Positions 13,307 to 24,359 of a DNA stretch of 64,000 nucleotides are shown here, one piece after another. Under the pieces are notes generated by a model, which ran no database searches, was not told the origin of the DNA, and was given only the letters and a program-made list of their open reading frames with translations. The position numbers were made by a program, and so were the translations under genes. The stretch is taken from NCBI GenBank assembly GCA_003999685.1, contig CP021220.1:1798001-1862000 (forward strand), written 5' to 3'. Positions within the stretch are counted from its first letter, which is position 1, and each line of letters begins with the position of its first letter. The DNA comes from Taiwanofungus camphoratus. Its lineage: Eukaryota > Basidiomycota > Agaricomycetes > Polyporales > Taiwanofungaceae.

Positions 13307-13536
13307 GCGGAGTAATCGCGACACGCCAAACCATTCCCATTTCCGGTGACACGTGATTCCTGGGCAAGCAAACGCGTCCGACTGCCAGATCGCGTCCTAC
13401 TGCGTTTCCCCAGCCAAGACGTCCTAATAGGCGGTCTCCCGTCGATCGTTCTCGACGTGAGATCCCCTTGCACCGGTGTTTGGCTTCCATGTCGGTATCT
13501 CTTCGTGATTTATTATCCAGGCCATTCGGCCCCTAC

Positions 13537-15478
13537 ATGGACTGTAATGCCCTCACTGAGACGTGCAAGAGTATTCCCACCAGAGTCCTAGGCCTTCGGG
13601 AGCTCATGCTCGAATGTGATGGCAGGCCCATTGGGTGAGTACGTTTCTTTTCTGGAAATATCATCTCAGTATGGTTGTTCCCCTAGACTCACTGAGTGTG
13701 AGCCCGATCAACTTGAATACGACCGCGCCCGCATTAACGCCCATGAAGTCCGTTTCCGAGGGGTCTTAGACATCAAGTCTCTCACATGGCTCACACCCGA
13801 ATATCAGAAGAAGATTGAGCACGAACTACGGAGGCGAGACATCGCCACTCGCATCAGAAATGGCGGAAAAAGTCGCTCGTCTGGTCTCACTCTTTCAGGC
13901 ATCTACGGGGAGGGGCCAGTACATAAAAGACGTAATTTGACTGTCAAGGTGGTGATCCAGGGGGTAAAAAACATGACTGCTGTATATCTTATTTGTAAGC
14001 TCTGTCGAAGTTGTTACAGTTACACTTCAATGAGAATCTCATGCGGGCCATGTGCAGCAAAACTAGTGCCGAATGGATTACAGTTGCTCTCCAAGGACAG
14101 GTATGAGATCTGTTGTGCCGTTGACGTTTCCTTACTAGGTTTAACCTAGAGATCGTCTATACGAAGTAGTTAGCATGGACATGGCAACATACGTCCCCAG
14201 TCGCGTAGTAAGCCCTATACTCTCCTCATTTTTTCTCGCAGCTAATTCGAGGATAAAGTATCTCGCACGATATCGAATGCTGAGTATTATGCAAGACCTT
14301 GTAGGTATTGACGCTCGGACGACTTCATCCAATGGTGAAAGCTGTACTCCCGTCGACATGCGTACGCCCGAGTGGTTCGCCGACCTCTACCGTACGCACA
14401 TGGCACAGTCCGCCTCTGCGCGAAGACGTCGCATATTGCATGCTTCCTCTGATTCAGAGATTGAACCAGATACGAGGGGGCGACTCAAGGCTGGACATGA
14501 GCATATACTGCCGCACGTTCCCCATGCACATATACTTTCTCTGCTAGCGACGCACGCAGAATGGATATTGGCCGAGCAGAGAAAACGGCAATCGCCACGA
14601 CGATTAATCGACGTGGACATATGGGAACGGTGGATCACAAAGGTCAGAAAAGCAAGGAAGGAGGCCGCAAGGAATGGCATTCAGTGGGGCATACGGGACG
14701 AAGCACAGTTGGCCTCGATTGACAGTGATGCAGATGACGATGAAGCTCCCGTAAAGGCTCCAACACGAAAAAAGGGCAAGACAAAGCGGAAAGTATGCCA
14801 CTCTTCGCTCATCCTCGATTTTTGTGACCAATCAAAAAGTAGCAGAAACAGCCCCGTTCAAGGATGTCTAGCTCGCGTTCCACGACATTGGTTGGTCCTT
14901 CTCGCTCTGATGATGACATGTCTCTCCATAGACCTGATCCGACCACCCTCCGCACATATGATCCTGACTTCTCCCCAGTGTCCACACCTCCCGCTTCCCC
15001 CTCTAGCTCCAGTGCCTCCCTCCCGTCGCGTCCGTCCACACCACCCGACCCTGCAATCAAGGCTCTCATACCATCCGCCATTATGCACAAGCCTTTACTC
15101 ACATCTACTGACTTTTCATGGGTCTGCCCTGTACCACATTGTCACTACGAGATCGACCTCATGAACCCTAGCGAACCGAATTGTAGGGGGTTACTGCAGG
15201 AGGACGTGAAAAAGCTGAGATCCGGTAATTGGGGTCTCCGCAAGAAATGGTTGCGGCGTTGCTTTCAGGCAATGGTGTCCACACACTATGAGGATCATTT
15301 AAGTGAACTAGGAATCGAGTTCCTGAGAGATGAAAAGAATGTTAGTGTCTCTTTCAACGATGCAGTGAACAAGACTAATTCATCCTTAGTGGAAAGGTGT
15401 ATGGAAGAAGCCCCAGCATCATCCCCAGTGGCCGCCCCCAAGGAGGCAAGCCACCATCCGAGTGAAGGAAGAGGTTGA
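13537..15478 (+). CDS. Protein of unknown function, C-terminal Cys/His cluster
   Basis: I do not recognise this protein. Exons 13537-13634, 13687-14100, 14150-14792 and 14846-15478 join in frame to 595 residues, starting MDCNALTETCKS. The joint at 14100/14150 reads SKDRDRLYEVVSMDMATY, which fuses what first look like two genes. Inside exon 2, 13995-14057 has GT-AG ends and is 63 nt without a stop, so it may be a further intron or be retained. The middle is charged (KVRKARKEAARNG) with an acidic patch before a lysine-rich KAPTRKKGKTKRK. The C-terminal block includes WVCPVPHCHYEIDL and later THYEDHLSELG, a possible CX4C...HX3H metal site with a long linker. The basic stretches suggest a nuclear protein; that is inference. 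Confidence 0.5.
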
Positions 15479-15743
15479 CTAGATTTGTATACTGCTCCAG
15501 GTTTCTCCACGAGTATTCCTGAGATACACCCATTGTCCATGGGCTGTACAAACCACCAATCCCACAAAAATATGCGAGGGCATGCCTGATTTCAAACCAG
15601 CGAATGTGGTGGAAGTGAATAAAATGGATTACAGTATACAGTGTACGAGGTCCTACTATGCTACAAATACATTGCTATTGCGGTCAACCTCATTAACGTC
15701 CGATCTGCGAACTATTACACTATCCTCAATTTATAGCCTGAAC

Positions 15744-18700
15744 TCAATCCATCTCCTCGATCTCTATGTCATCTAAATCATCGTAATCCACGTCCATGGT
15801 GTCCGCACTCGCTTCGTGGTTGGGTATGATCTGCAGGCGGTTGTGTGGCCCGTCGAAGCGTACTTTGACCGTCTCGCCGTCACGGATACGGTCCGAGAGG
15901 ATCATCATTGAGAGTGGATTCAACAACTCGCTTTGGATGGCGCGGTTAAGCGGCCGTGCACCATATACGGGCGAGTATCCACTGGACATGAGGAACTGCT
16001 TGGAGGCATCATCGAGGTCTAGCGTCATCTTCATGTCTGCCAGTCGTTCTTCGACTTCCTTCAGGCGAAGGTCGACAATCTTAAGAACGTTCTTCTCAGA
16101 TAGTGTGCGCTGGGTAAAACAACCGTTAGTCAAGTTCTCACAACTCAATACAGGTGCTGAAGTACTTACGAAGACGACGATCTCGTCAATCCGATTGATA
16201 AACTCTGGTGGAAAGTGACCACGAATAGCACCCATTACGAGCTCTCTCGTTTGGGCCTTTACAGGGCCGTCACCCATGTCGTTGAGATACGCCGCACCGA
16301 GATTGCTCGTCATGATGATCACCGTGTTTCTGAAATCGACTATGCGGCCTTGGCCATCAGTCAACCGACCGTCATCGAGGACTTGAAGGAAGAGCGTGAC
16401 AAATTCCCTCGAGGCTTTCTCGACTTCATCAATGAGGACGATAGAGTATGGCTTGCGACGAATGTATTCAGTCAGCTGGCCGCCAGCATCGTGGCCGACA
16501 TAGCCGGGAGGGGCACCAATAAGACGTGCGATCGAGTGCTTTTCCGAGTATTCTGACCCGTCAATACGAATCATAGCATCTGGCGAGTCGAATAGAAGCG
16601 TTGCGAGCTAAAGAGACAACAGTCAGAACATTCGTAATTCAGAACTAAGTCCAAGCAGACACTTACCGTCTTACTGAGCAACGTCTTACCGGTACCTGAA
16701 GGTCCAGCCATGAGGAAGCTAGCAATAGGTCTCTGAGCGTTCCTCAAGCCGCTCCTGCTCAGACGGATCGCATTTGCCACGGCCCTCACCGCCTCCGGCT
16801 GTCCAACCACCTGCTCGCCCAAGATCTTCTCCATCCTCAACAGCTTCTCCTTCTCCGTGCTCATCAGACGAGTAACAGGAATGTTCGTCCACCGCGCGAC
16901 GATCTCGGCAATTTGGTCGGGAGTGACGACGTCCGAGCCGCTGCCCATCGTCGCGTCCTCCTCCGCCTTCTTCGCCTCCAGCTGCACGAGACGGTTCTGC
17001 AGGTCGGGTAGCGCGTAGTAGCGCAGGTCCGACGCGGTCGCAAGGTCGTAGCGCCGCTCCGCCTCATCTGCCTTTGCCTTAAGCTCGTCGATCTTGCGGC
17101 GTACGTTCTGAATCTCGTCACCACGCGACTTCTCTGCTTCGTATGCGGCTTGGAGGGGTTGCAATTGGTCTTCGACATCGGCGATAGCTTTCCGGGCTTT
17201 CTCGAGACGCTCCTTAGACGCTTGGTCCTTCTCGCGCTCGAGTGCATGAATCTCAACTTCGAGCTCGAGCTTGCGCCGCCGGAGTTTGTCGATTGCTTCA
17301 GGGGCAGTTTCCCGTGTTACACGTACACTAAATGGGGGGAGAATTAGTATTTCTGAGAAGGAATTGAGGCTCAAACATTACGTACCTTGCGCATGCCTCG
17401 TCGACAAGATCGATCGCAGCATCGGGCAACCTTCTTGATGTCAAGTATCGGTGTGCTAATGTTGCGGCCTGGATGAGAGCACCATCCAAGATTTTCACAC
17501 CATGGTGCACTTCATACTTCTCCCGAATACCCCGCAAGATACTGATTGTCTCTGGCACACTGGGTTCATTAACGAGCACCTGCGCAAAACGCCGCTCGAG
17601 CGCCGCGTCCGTCTCGATGTACTTCCTGTATTCCGCAAGCGTCGTCGCACCAATACACCGCAACTTTCCCCGTGCCAGGAGAGGCTTGAAGAGATTTGCG
17701 GCGTCCATGCCGCCGCCTTCCGCGCCACGGCCGGCCATGATGAGATGGAGCTCGTCGATGAAAAGGATGACGCCTGCGCCTTCGTCCGACGCCTTCTCGA
17801 CCTCGTTGAGCACGGATTTTATGCGTTCCTCGTACTCGCCCTTGTACTTCGCGCCTGCCATGAGTGCGCCCATGTCAAGTGAATAGAGGCGGCCCAGGAG
17901 AGAAGCAGGCACGTCGCGGTTGATGATCCGCTGCGCAAGACCCTCTGCAATGGCGGACTTGCCGACACCCGGCTCTCCGATCAAGACCGGGTTGTTCTTT
18001 GTCCTATACGAACCAGTCAGTGTCATTTCGACGCTTGTAATACCCATTTGGGCTTACCTTCTGCAAAGGATACGAATTACTCTACGGATCTCATTGTCTC
18101 GACCTATGACAGGATCGAGTTTGCCTTCTTCGGCGAGCCCCGTCAAGTCGACCGCGTACTTCTGCAACGCGTCAAAGCCTTGCTCGGCATTCTTGCTCTC
18201 GACCCGCCTATTACCCCTGAGTTGATCGATAGCAGTCTTGAGGGCAGCCTCTGTCAGACCCGCTTCTCTCAAGACAGGAGTGATTGACGAGTCTTTGATG
18301 AGGGCAGCAAGAATGTGGTCCTGTGCGATGTAGGAATCGTGCATTGTCTTACGCAAAGACTCTGCCTCGCGGAGTACTTTGAGAGCGCCAGCGCTCAATG
18401 TGATTTCGTCTGGTGGTGGTGACTGGGCGGGCAAGCGGACAATGACTTTCTGGAGACCACGTTTCACAAGTGCCTACAGACCGCAATGAGTACGGTGATC
18501 AACTCGACTAGGTTGACTGACCCACTCACAGGGTCACCGCCAGCCCTCTGTATGACGGAGGTAAATAGAGAATGAGGTTGATGGCTAGCTCCTCCTGGGA
18601 GGCTTGGTTCACCAGAGGCTTCATTGAGTAGTACGAAACCGATGTGCGCAGGATGAACTGAGCAAGGTGGTCATGAGTATGCTACCCTCTATGGTGTATA

Positions 18701-18803
18701 TAACAAGACTCATACCTTGAGCGTTCGCATAATCCTTGGCAAGCTGGATTGCAGCGGTCAGGGACTCGTAGGTTTTGTCAGTGAAATTCATGTTTGCAGC
18801 CAT
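15744..18803 (-). CDS. hsp104: Hsp104/ClpB-type AAA+ protein disaggregase
   Basis: Seven exons (18803-18716, 18657-18530, 18473-18058, 18003-17386, 17327-16667, 16607-16170, 16109-15744) give 904 residues. Hsp104 is the cytosolic and nuclear hexameric ATPase that pulls proteins out of aggregates with Hsp70/Hsp40. An N-domain ([27 protein letters not shown]) is followed by NBD1 with Walker [15 protein letters not shown] and Walker [11 protein letters not shown], the coiled-coil middle domain ([19 protein letters not shown]), and NBD2 with Walker [14 protein letters not shown], Walker [11 protein letters not shown], the pore loop GYVG and arginine-finger region [11 protein letters not shown]. 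The acidic end [12 protein letters not shown] resembles the Hsp104 C-terminal co-chaperone tail. The N-domain and acidic tail favour cytosolic Hsp104 over mitochondrial Hsp78. Heat-shock-element cores lie upstream. Confidence 0.97.
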
Positions 18804-18852
18804 AGCGAAAGTCGTAAGAATACAATTCAGAGTTCGAGATACTGAGCGTTGC

Positions 18853-18864
18853 TATAATATATAG
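18853..18864 (-). promoter_or_regulatory. Putative TATA box of hsp104
   Basis: On the minus strand this reads TATATATTATAG-like, centred about 55 bp upstream of the hsp104 ATG. It is the only strong TATA-like element between the two divergent genes and is placed for hsp104 with a short leader. Inference from position and sequence only. Confidence 0.4.
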
Positions 18865-18889
18865 ACAAAATGTATGCGGTGCAAGGCCA

Positions 18890-18897
18890 TTCTGGAA
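18890..18897. promoter_or_regulatory. Heat-shock element core TTCnnGAA
   Basis: The sequence TTCTGGAA is a palindromic nTTCnnGAAn core, the minimal binding unit of the Hsf1 family. It lies about 90 bp upstream of the hsp104 start, in the region shared with the divergent NDUFS6 gene. Confidence 0.45.
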
Positions 18898-18956
18898 ATG
18901 TACGCCCTACAACGAGCCTGTCCTCACTGTGTTCTCGGTTCTTCTCCGCCCGTCCC

Positions 18957-18964
18957 GAACGTTC
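18957..18964. promoter_or_regulatory. Heat-shock element core GAAnnTTC
   Basis: GAACGTTC is an inverted pair of HSE pentamer cores. With the element at 18890 and a nearby TTCTCGGTTCTTC stretch (about 18932-18944) it could give cooperative Hsf1 binding for hsp104. Its effect on the divergent NDUFS6 gene is unknown. Confidence 0.4.
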
Positions 18965-19118
18965 GACACACGCCCCGTCGGTCCTCTGATGTCACATGAT
19001 GTCACACACATTTCTCTTGCCCTTTTTGGCAAGTATTCGGACTCCTAATTTTGGGCGCAGATTCCCGCGCTCTGAATCGCGTCGTCGGTCGCTGTCGTCG
19101 TCGGTGGCCTCTAACAGC

Positions 19119-19769
19119 ATGCTTGCTCGACAACTACGTTCGCGCCTTGCGCGCCCTCTCGTTCGCTTCAACTCCTCTGCTTCCTCCCCTTCCAAGCCCG
19201 TTCCAAAGTCTGAGGCTCCTTCAGAGGAGGCTGTGGTACCACAAGCACCCAATTATCCGTCAACATGGTCGACTAGTCAACGACCCCGTCCACAGGGCCA
19301 GTCTGGTCCGCGTTTTGAGCAGACCATTATGGAGCTTCAGCCAAACCCTCTGAGCGCTATGGATATGATAAGCAAGGAGCCCGTTCGGGTCGTCCACGGG
19401 CGAAAGGCTGTATGCGACGGTGGTGTGTGAAGTCTTGTGCATGCGCGTTCCTCATACTGATCACTGTGATGCAGGAGCCGGTCCTCTTGGTCATCCCAAG
19501 ATTTTCATCAACTTGGTTCGCGTCCCTAAGGTTGACATTCCAAAGTACCAGCTGACAGTCATGCACAGGATAAACCCGGTCCTCAGCCTTGCGGGTATGT
19601 TTCCTTTCCTCTTGGACTCTCGCTCAGCCTCTAATCTAGAACCCACCTGTCATTGTATAATAGATATTGGTAGGCCTTAGGTTCCCTCTCGTTCGCTGTC
19701 GTTCTCATTTATTTGCTCGACAGCGGGCTGCGATACGAGCAAGCACCACATCACGGACACGAGCACTGA
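19119..19769 (+). CDS. NDUFS6: Mitochondrial complex I zinc subunit NDUFS6 (13 kDa-A type)
   Basis: Five exons (19119-19422, 19475-19515, 19569-19594, 19664-19669, 19724-19769) give 140 residues. This accessory subunit of NADH:ubiquinone oxidoreductase binds zinc at the peripheral arm. The N-terminus MLARQLRSRLARPLVRFNSS is a typical mitochondrial presequence, and the ATG at 19119 was chosen for that reason. The zf-CHCC domain reads VHGRKAVCDGGAGPLGHPKI, then INLDKPGPQPCGYCGLRYEQ, giving the C...H...CX2C ligands. The second CX2C cysteine exists only if the 6-nt exon 19664-19669 is included: TGC GG + A TAT TG + C GGG gives C-G-Y-C-G. Skipping it stays in frame but loses Tyr and that cysteine. 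The gene diverges from hsp104. Confidence 0.93.
19664..19669 (+). other. Six-nucleotide microexon of NDUFS6
   Basis: ATATTG lies between an acceptor (...TATAATAG) and a donor (GTAGGC). The flanking introns are 69 nt (19595-19663) and 54 nt (19670-19723), normal for this window. It encodes Tyr and the first two bases of the zinc-ligand Cys codon. Confidence 0.8.
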
Positions 19770-20834
19770 TCGCATCGGTGCATATTGTACTGTCTCGGCA
19801 TATATAGCAATCACCAGTGATATTTGGTTGTTGGAAATGCCTAAACTGTGTGCGACTGATGAGCCCAAAGTTTTCGGCGTACCCTCCTCCTGGTGTAGAG
19901 CGCCACCATCAGCGGAACAACCTCTACAGGATGCTTGTGTGATATAACGGATATATCGCGGAGGCTTCAAGGTCCTCATGATCAATAAGGTGCAATGATG
20001 GGAGTGCATTGAGCGCCGGTGCATCTGTGGTGGGTTATATTGCCCTCTCGTTTGCCGTCTTGGCCGCATGCATCTCGTGCGTGATTGATGGTCGAGGCAT
20101 TTGAGATCCGCAACTTTCAGCTCCTCCTTCATGAACGTCTCGGCCCCGAGGGAATCTTGGTCTCCCTAATCTGTTATCGTCTCCACTCGCGCTGCGGTGT
20201 TTTTAGTTTTAGCTATCTACACCACTAGCGTAACCATCACGGAAGACGGCTTATCGACAGCTTACTGAGCGTCGCAAGCTGAAAGAAAGTGGCGGGTTAG
20301 ATGAAACGTGCGCTGGAGATAGAAATTGACTTTCATAGAATTACTGAATTTTATACACCCCCGGAACATGCGAGTCCAGTGCTCCTTTTACAGAGGTCAC
20401 GGTGGATAAAAATACATTGGTGTCTATGGTAAACTTGCTGCGCCGCTGGACGCAGAAAAGTGCAGAATAACGAACAACGATAAGGTAAGGGGGGTTGGTG
20501 TGTGAGGGCCCCAGAAGAGTACATGCCTCGAACGCAACCTCCTGGGTCCAGTAACGAAATGCAAGGAATGATCCGATGCGCAATGACAGAGACTGTTGCA
20601 GATAACAAGGGGATATGAGAATGACGAAAGAGGGAGAGGTCTGAAGATGGGAGCGAGTGAGGGTGAAACAGCCGGTGGGCAGTGAGCAGGCAGCAGGAGC
20701 TATGAACATTATCGATGGTGTGCTGAACATGAGATGAGAGCAAGAACGGGAGCAATGGGTTAAATAGAAATCAAAAAAGAGCGTGCGGGTCCTGCAGCCG
20801 AGCCAAAAGAAACGAGAAAAAATTGCAGCCGGGG
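19770..20834. other. Intergenic region between convergent NDUFS6 and kinase genes
   Basis: About 1.07 kb that should hold both 3' UTRs. Short open frames on the minus strand around 20341-20755 lack ATG-led coding character and domain similarity. I see no gene. Confidence 0.5.
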
Positions 20835-23800
20835 TCAGCTCTCCTCATTGCTCATCTCCTCAGGTGATGTGAAGGACATGGGTGATAGCGGTGGGTACTC
20901 CCCGTCTGCAACAGCCTCCAAGTGAGCAAACGGTGGCAACGAGCCTGGCCGACCAGCATTCGTTGTTATTGGCGGCTGCGAAAAATGATGAATTAGATAA
21001 CCAGTAACGGACGGTAACGGCGGCATTCTTCATACCACTTTGAAGATCGGGTTGATCGCAGACTTTGGAGCAACACCTGGACTTGGAGGATGGCCATAAG
21101 GCTGCCCACCAATCTCATACAGACTGCTGTGTGGTCCTGGTGGTTGAAGAAGCTGTGGTTGTCGAGGGGGTGGTGGCATCGACAGCACCGTCCCATCGGG
21201 AAGTTGCCCTTGCCGTCGAGACAGAAGACTATTTGTATCTACAATGCTATGACTTAGTGATGGATCTTGCCATGGGGTTGGTGATGATAATGATAGCATA
21301 TGCATTGGAGGTGGTGGCGGCGATCCGCCGTCCGATAGGGAAGATGTATCGACGGAGGCCCGTACGTGGAAGTCGTTGACCAGCTGCTGCTCCAGAGACA
21401 AAGAGGCCGAGGATCGCCCCCCACGCGTCGAAAACTCATCGATGGATGAAGTCCGTAACGAATTCATGGACGTCATCCTGCTCATCCCCATCATGCTCGA
21501 GCGGTGTCGTGCTCGCGTAGGTCCAGGATCACTGTCCACCGTCGCAAACGAGATGACTGAAACCCCGCTGTGCAAATCCGAAGACGACATCGAGTGATCG
21601 TCGTCGAACTCTCTCCGTCGCGCCTTCGGTACCCGCTCGCTATCTCTCCGCCTATCAGCCCGCGACAACGAGCTCTCCCCTGGATTGGTAAAGCTGCCGC
21701 CAGCAGCCTTGACTGTCTTCGACGACGTGCCATAACTCTGCGTCTGCCGTATCGGCCCAGTCGCGGCCGGTTGCTTGCCCTTGTCTCGAAAGGAGGAGGG
21801 CGGCGCACCCAGCAATGTAGCATGCGTCGACAGCCATTCGACCTCCTGCCCGAATCCGTCGGCATTGAGGAGCCGCTTTTGCTTCTCCATGACCGCCCGC
21901 GCCTGCTCTCGATGCGACTTCTCTGCACGCAGCCGGCGTTGCATCTCCGCCTCGCGTGCCATGCGCTCCGCCTCCTTCTTGCGCAGCTTGGAGTCCATGA
22001 TGGGGTGCGGCGGCGGCGCGTCGTACGTGGGCGACAGCTCCGACAGCGAGCGGCTGTCCGTGCTCGACGACTGCGTGCGCTTGAGCGACGGCGTCGAGCC
22101 CGCAGATGCGACGCTGACCTCCTGCACCGGCGGCAGCTGCTGCGCGCTCTTGTCCCCATGCCCGAACATGCCGAGCCCCCACTTGCTGTGCTTCTTCCCG
22201 AACCCGAAGGGGCCCAGCTTGCCCAGCTTGGTGCCCTGCGAATGCGCGGCCTCGTGTGTGTGCGCGTTGTCCTGGATGGGCTCGGGCTCCACCGGGCGCG
22301 CAGGGTACTCGCGCACCATGGGGGACGTCTGGATCTCTGTCTGCTGGTTCCCGCCGACGATGTAGGCATCCGGCATGATCTCTGCCTGTGGCGACACGTC
22401 CATGGCGTCCCATTCGGGCTGGCTGCCAGCCGCATATAGCGAGTTCGTGACGCGATCGCCGCCACCAAGGGAGTAAACCGACGAGCCGTAGGCCGACGAC
22501 TGGTTGTCGACGACCGGCTGATCCACCGGTGCATGGACTGAATGGAGCAAGTCGCTCCTGTAATCCGATGTCCTTGACGATGTCTCTGAGATCGCCCGTG
22601 GACGTGACGAAGACGAAGAATCGTAGAAAGAAGATCGATGGGTCGAGGATGCAGCCGGTATATGCGCGACGGCTGCAGGCGCGACTGGCTGGAATTCCGG
22701 CTGTAGCGGCGGATGCGAATGCGATGGGGGAAGATGGCGTGGGGAAACAGAATGCAGAGAAGTGGTAAACCCGTTCCGCAAAGCCTGTTTTGAGTTGACG
22801 GAGGGCGCGGTAACAGATGTCTGATTGAGTTGACTAGGGGGACCAGGAGGGTTGTTCAAAGGCGTTGTCTCCAGGAGGTACGGGTGCTCGAGGCATTGCC
22901 GGCTGGTAAGCCTCACGTCGGGATCGTACTTCAGCAGATCTGATATGCACTCAATCAATTTGACTGGGACCGAGCGATCAAACAGCGAGTAGATGTTCTT
23001 GGGCTGCGACTGTATACCGACGTCAACGAGAAAGCACACACGGCGCGGGGGTGCTGAATACCGACCTTCGGAAACGTGAGTCCCACCGCCCTCGCCATCT
23101 TCACACCTTTGGCCCACTTTCCGCCGCCGATCGGTTTCCCTCGTTCATCGAACCCGTAATCTTCACATGGATCCCCCAACAAGTCATTTATACGTATCAC
23201 TTGGTCGAACTCACCCTGCCCGGGAAACAGGGGCCGTAAATTGACCAGCTCTGCCATGATCGTGCCGAGCGCCCACATATCTACAGGATTCGAGTAGTCT
23301 CTGCTCTTCAGTAGCACCTCTGGGGCGCGGTACCACCGCGTGGAGACGTACTCCGTGTATGGCGGTCGGCTCCTCGTCTCTCTTGCTAGACCAAAGTCAG
23401 CCAGCTTAACGATGACGACAACGTCTTTCTCAGGAGGCGCATCGGAGGGAGCGGTGGGCGACAGCGTTCGGTAGTCGTACAGGCCCGTCGTTGTAACGAG
23501 GAGGTTCTCTGGCTTCATGTCACGATGAAAATAACCTGATGCGTGAATGTGGTGCAGTCCGGCGACGACCTGGCGGAAAATAGAGGAGACGAGCCCGCCG
23601 GCTAGGGGCTTGCCCTTGCGAGTCTTGATGAGCTGATACAGGTTGCCCTCCATGGATTCGAAGACGAAATAGAGCTCCTTCATCGCCGGGAGGAGGAAGA
23701 AGTCATATAAGGGAATTATATTGGGGTGATAAGGTATCGCTCGAAGGGACTGCCGGCGGGGGAAGGCGCATTTAAGGTGGGTTAAATGATGGACGAGCAA

Positions 23801-24359
23801 GGGAACACACCTCGAGCTCTTTGAGTTTCTTGCACTCATCCCAGCCGCCATCCCATTTCTTCTTCATACGCTTCACTGCAACAAGCCTCTTGCCCGCGTA
23901 TTCGGGCCGTGCCCCTGCTCCACACTGCATGGCGGACATGGGTGTATTGGGCGGTAGCGTCCCATGCCAATCGCACAGCCAGACTGTGCCGAACGAGCCG
24001 TCGCCCACCACTTTGAGCAGCGTATACGAGCGCGGCGAAGCTGTGAAAATGAGATGCGCACGTTAGACCACGCCGCCCGAGGAATGATGTAAGACAAAAC
24101 GAGAAGGGGCGGGACACTGACTGCTCTGTGCGTCTCCGACGACCAGCCGGTTGTCGTGCACGGTGACGGATGGGATGCCCACGACGGTGATAGGGTCTTT
24201 GGATGCTGGGACCGTGGGGGTGCGGCCGTTCTGAGGGGGCGGGAGGGTGGAGCCATTGGGGACTGGGTGCTGCTGTTGATGGCCGTTTGGCATGTGGTTT
24301 GAATAACCGTTGCGTACTGGGAGAGAATGATGGCCTTGTGGGACATGGTTTGTATACAT
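20835..24359 (-). CDS. CMGC protein kinase, RCK/MAK/Ime2-Crk1 type
   Basis: Five exons (24359-24122, 24040-23811, 23749-23066, 23009-21036, 20975-20835) give 1088 residues. The kinase domain begins at SYTLLKVVGDGSFGTVWL, with catalytic Lys in VAVKRMKKKW, HRD as FHRDMKPENLL, DFG as VKLADFGLARE, a TEY activation motif (PPYTEYVSTRWYRAPEVLL), and DMWALGTIMAELVNLRP. This matches the RCK/MAK family that includes yeast Ime2 and Ustilago Crk1, which act in meiosis, mating and morphogenesis. An insertion of about 20 residues (LSPTAPSDAPPEKDV) sits just before the DFG strand. The C-terminal 650 residues are Ser/Pro-rich and likely disordered, with a basic helical patch (RKKEAERMAREAEMQRRL). The ATG at 24359 is the first in the open frame. 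Confidence 0.9.

Noticed and set aside
14175-15478. Separate gene starting at the ATG at 14175
   Set aside because: The acceptor at 14148-14149 joins the upstream exons in frame through this ATG, giving a single continuous protein.
21491-22534. Long Arg/Ser-rich frames on both strands within the kinase tail
   Set aside because: Shadows of the GC-rich kinase C-terminal exon, which is in frame with the catalytic domain.
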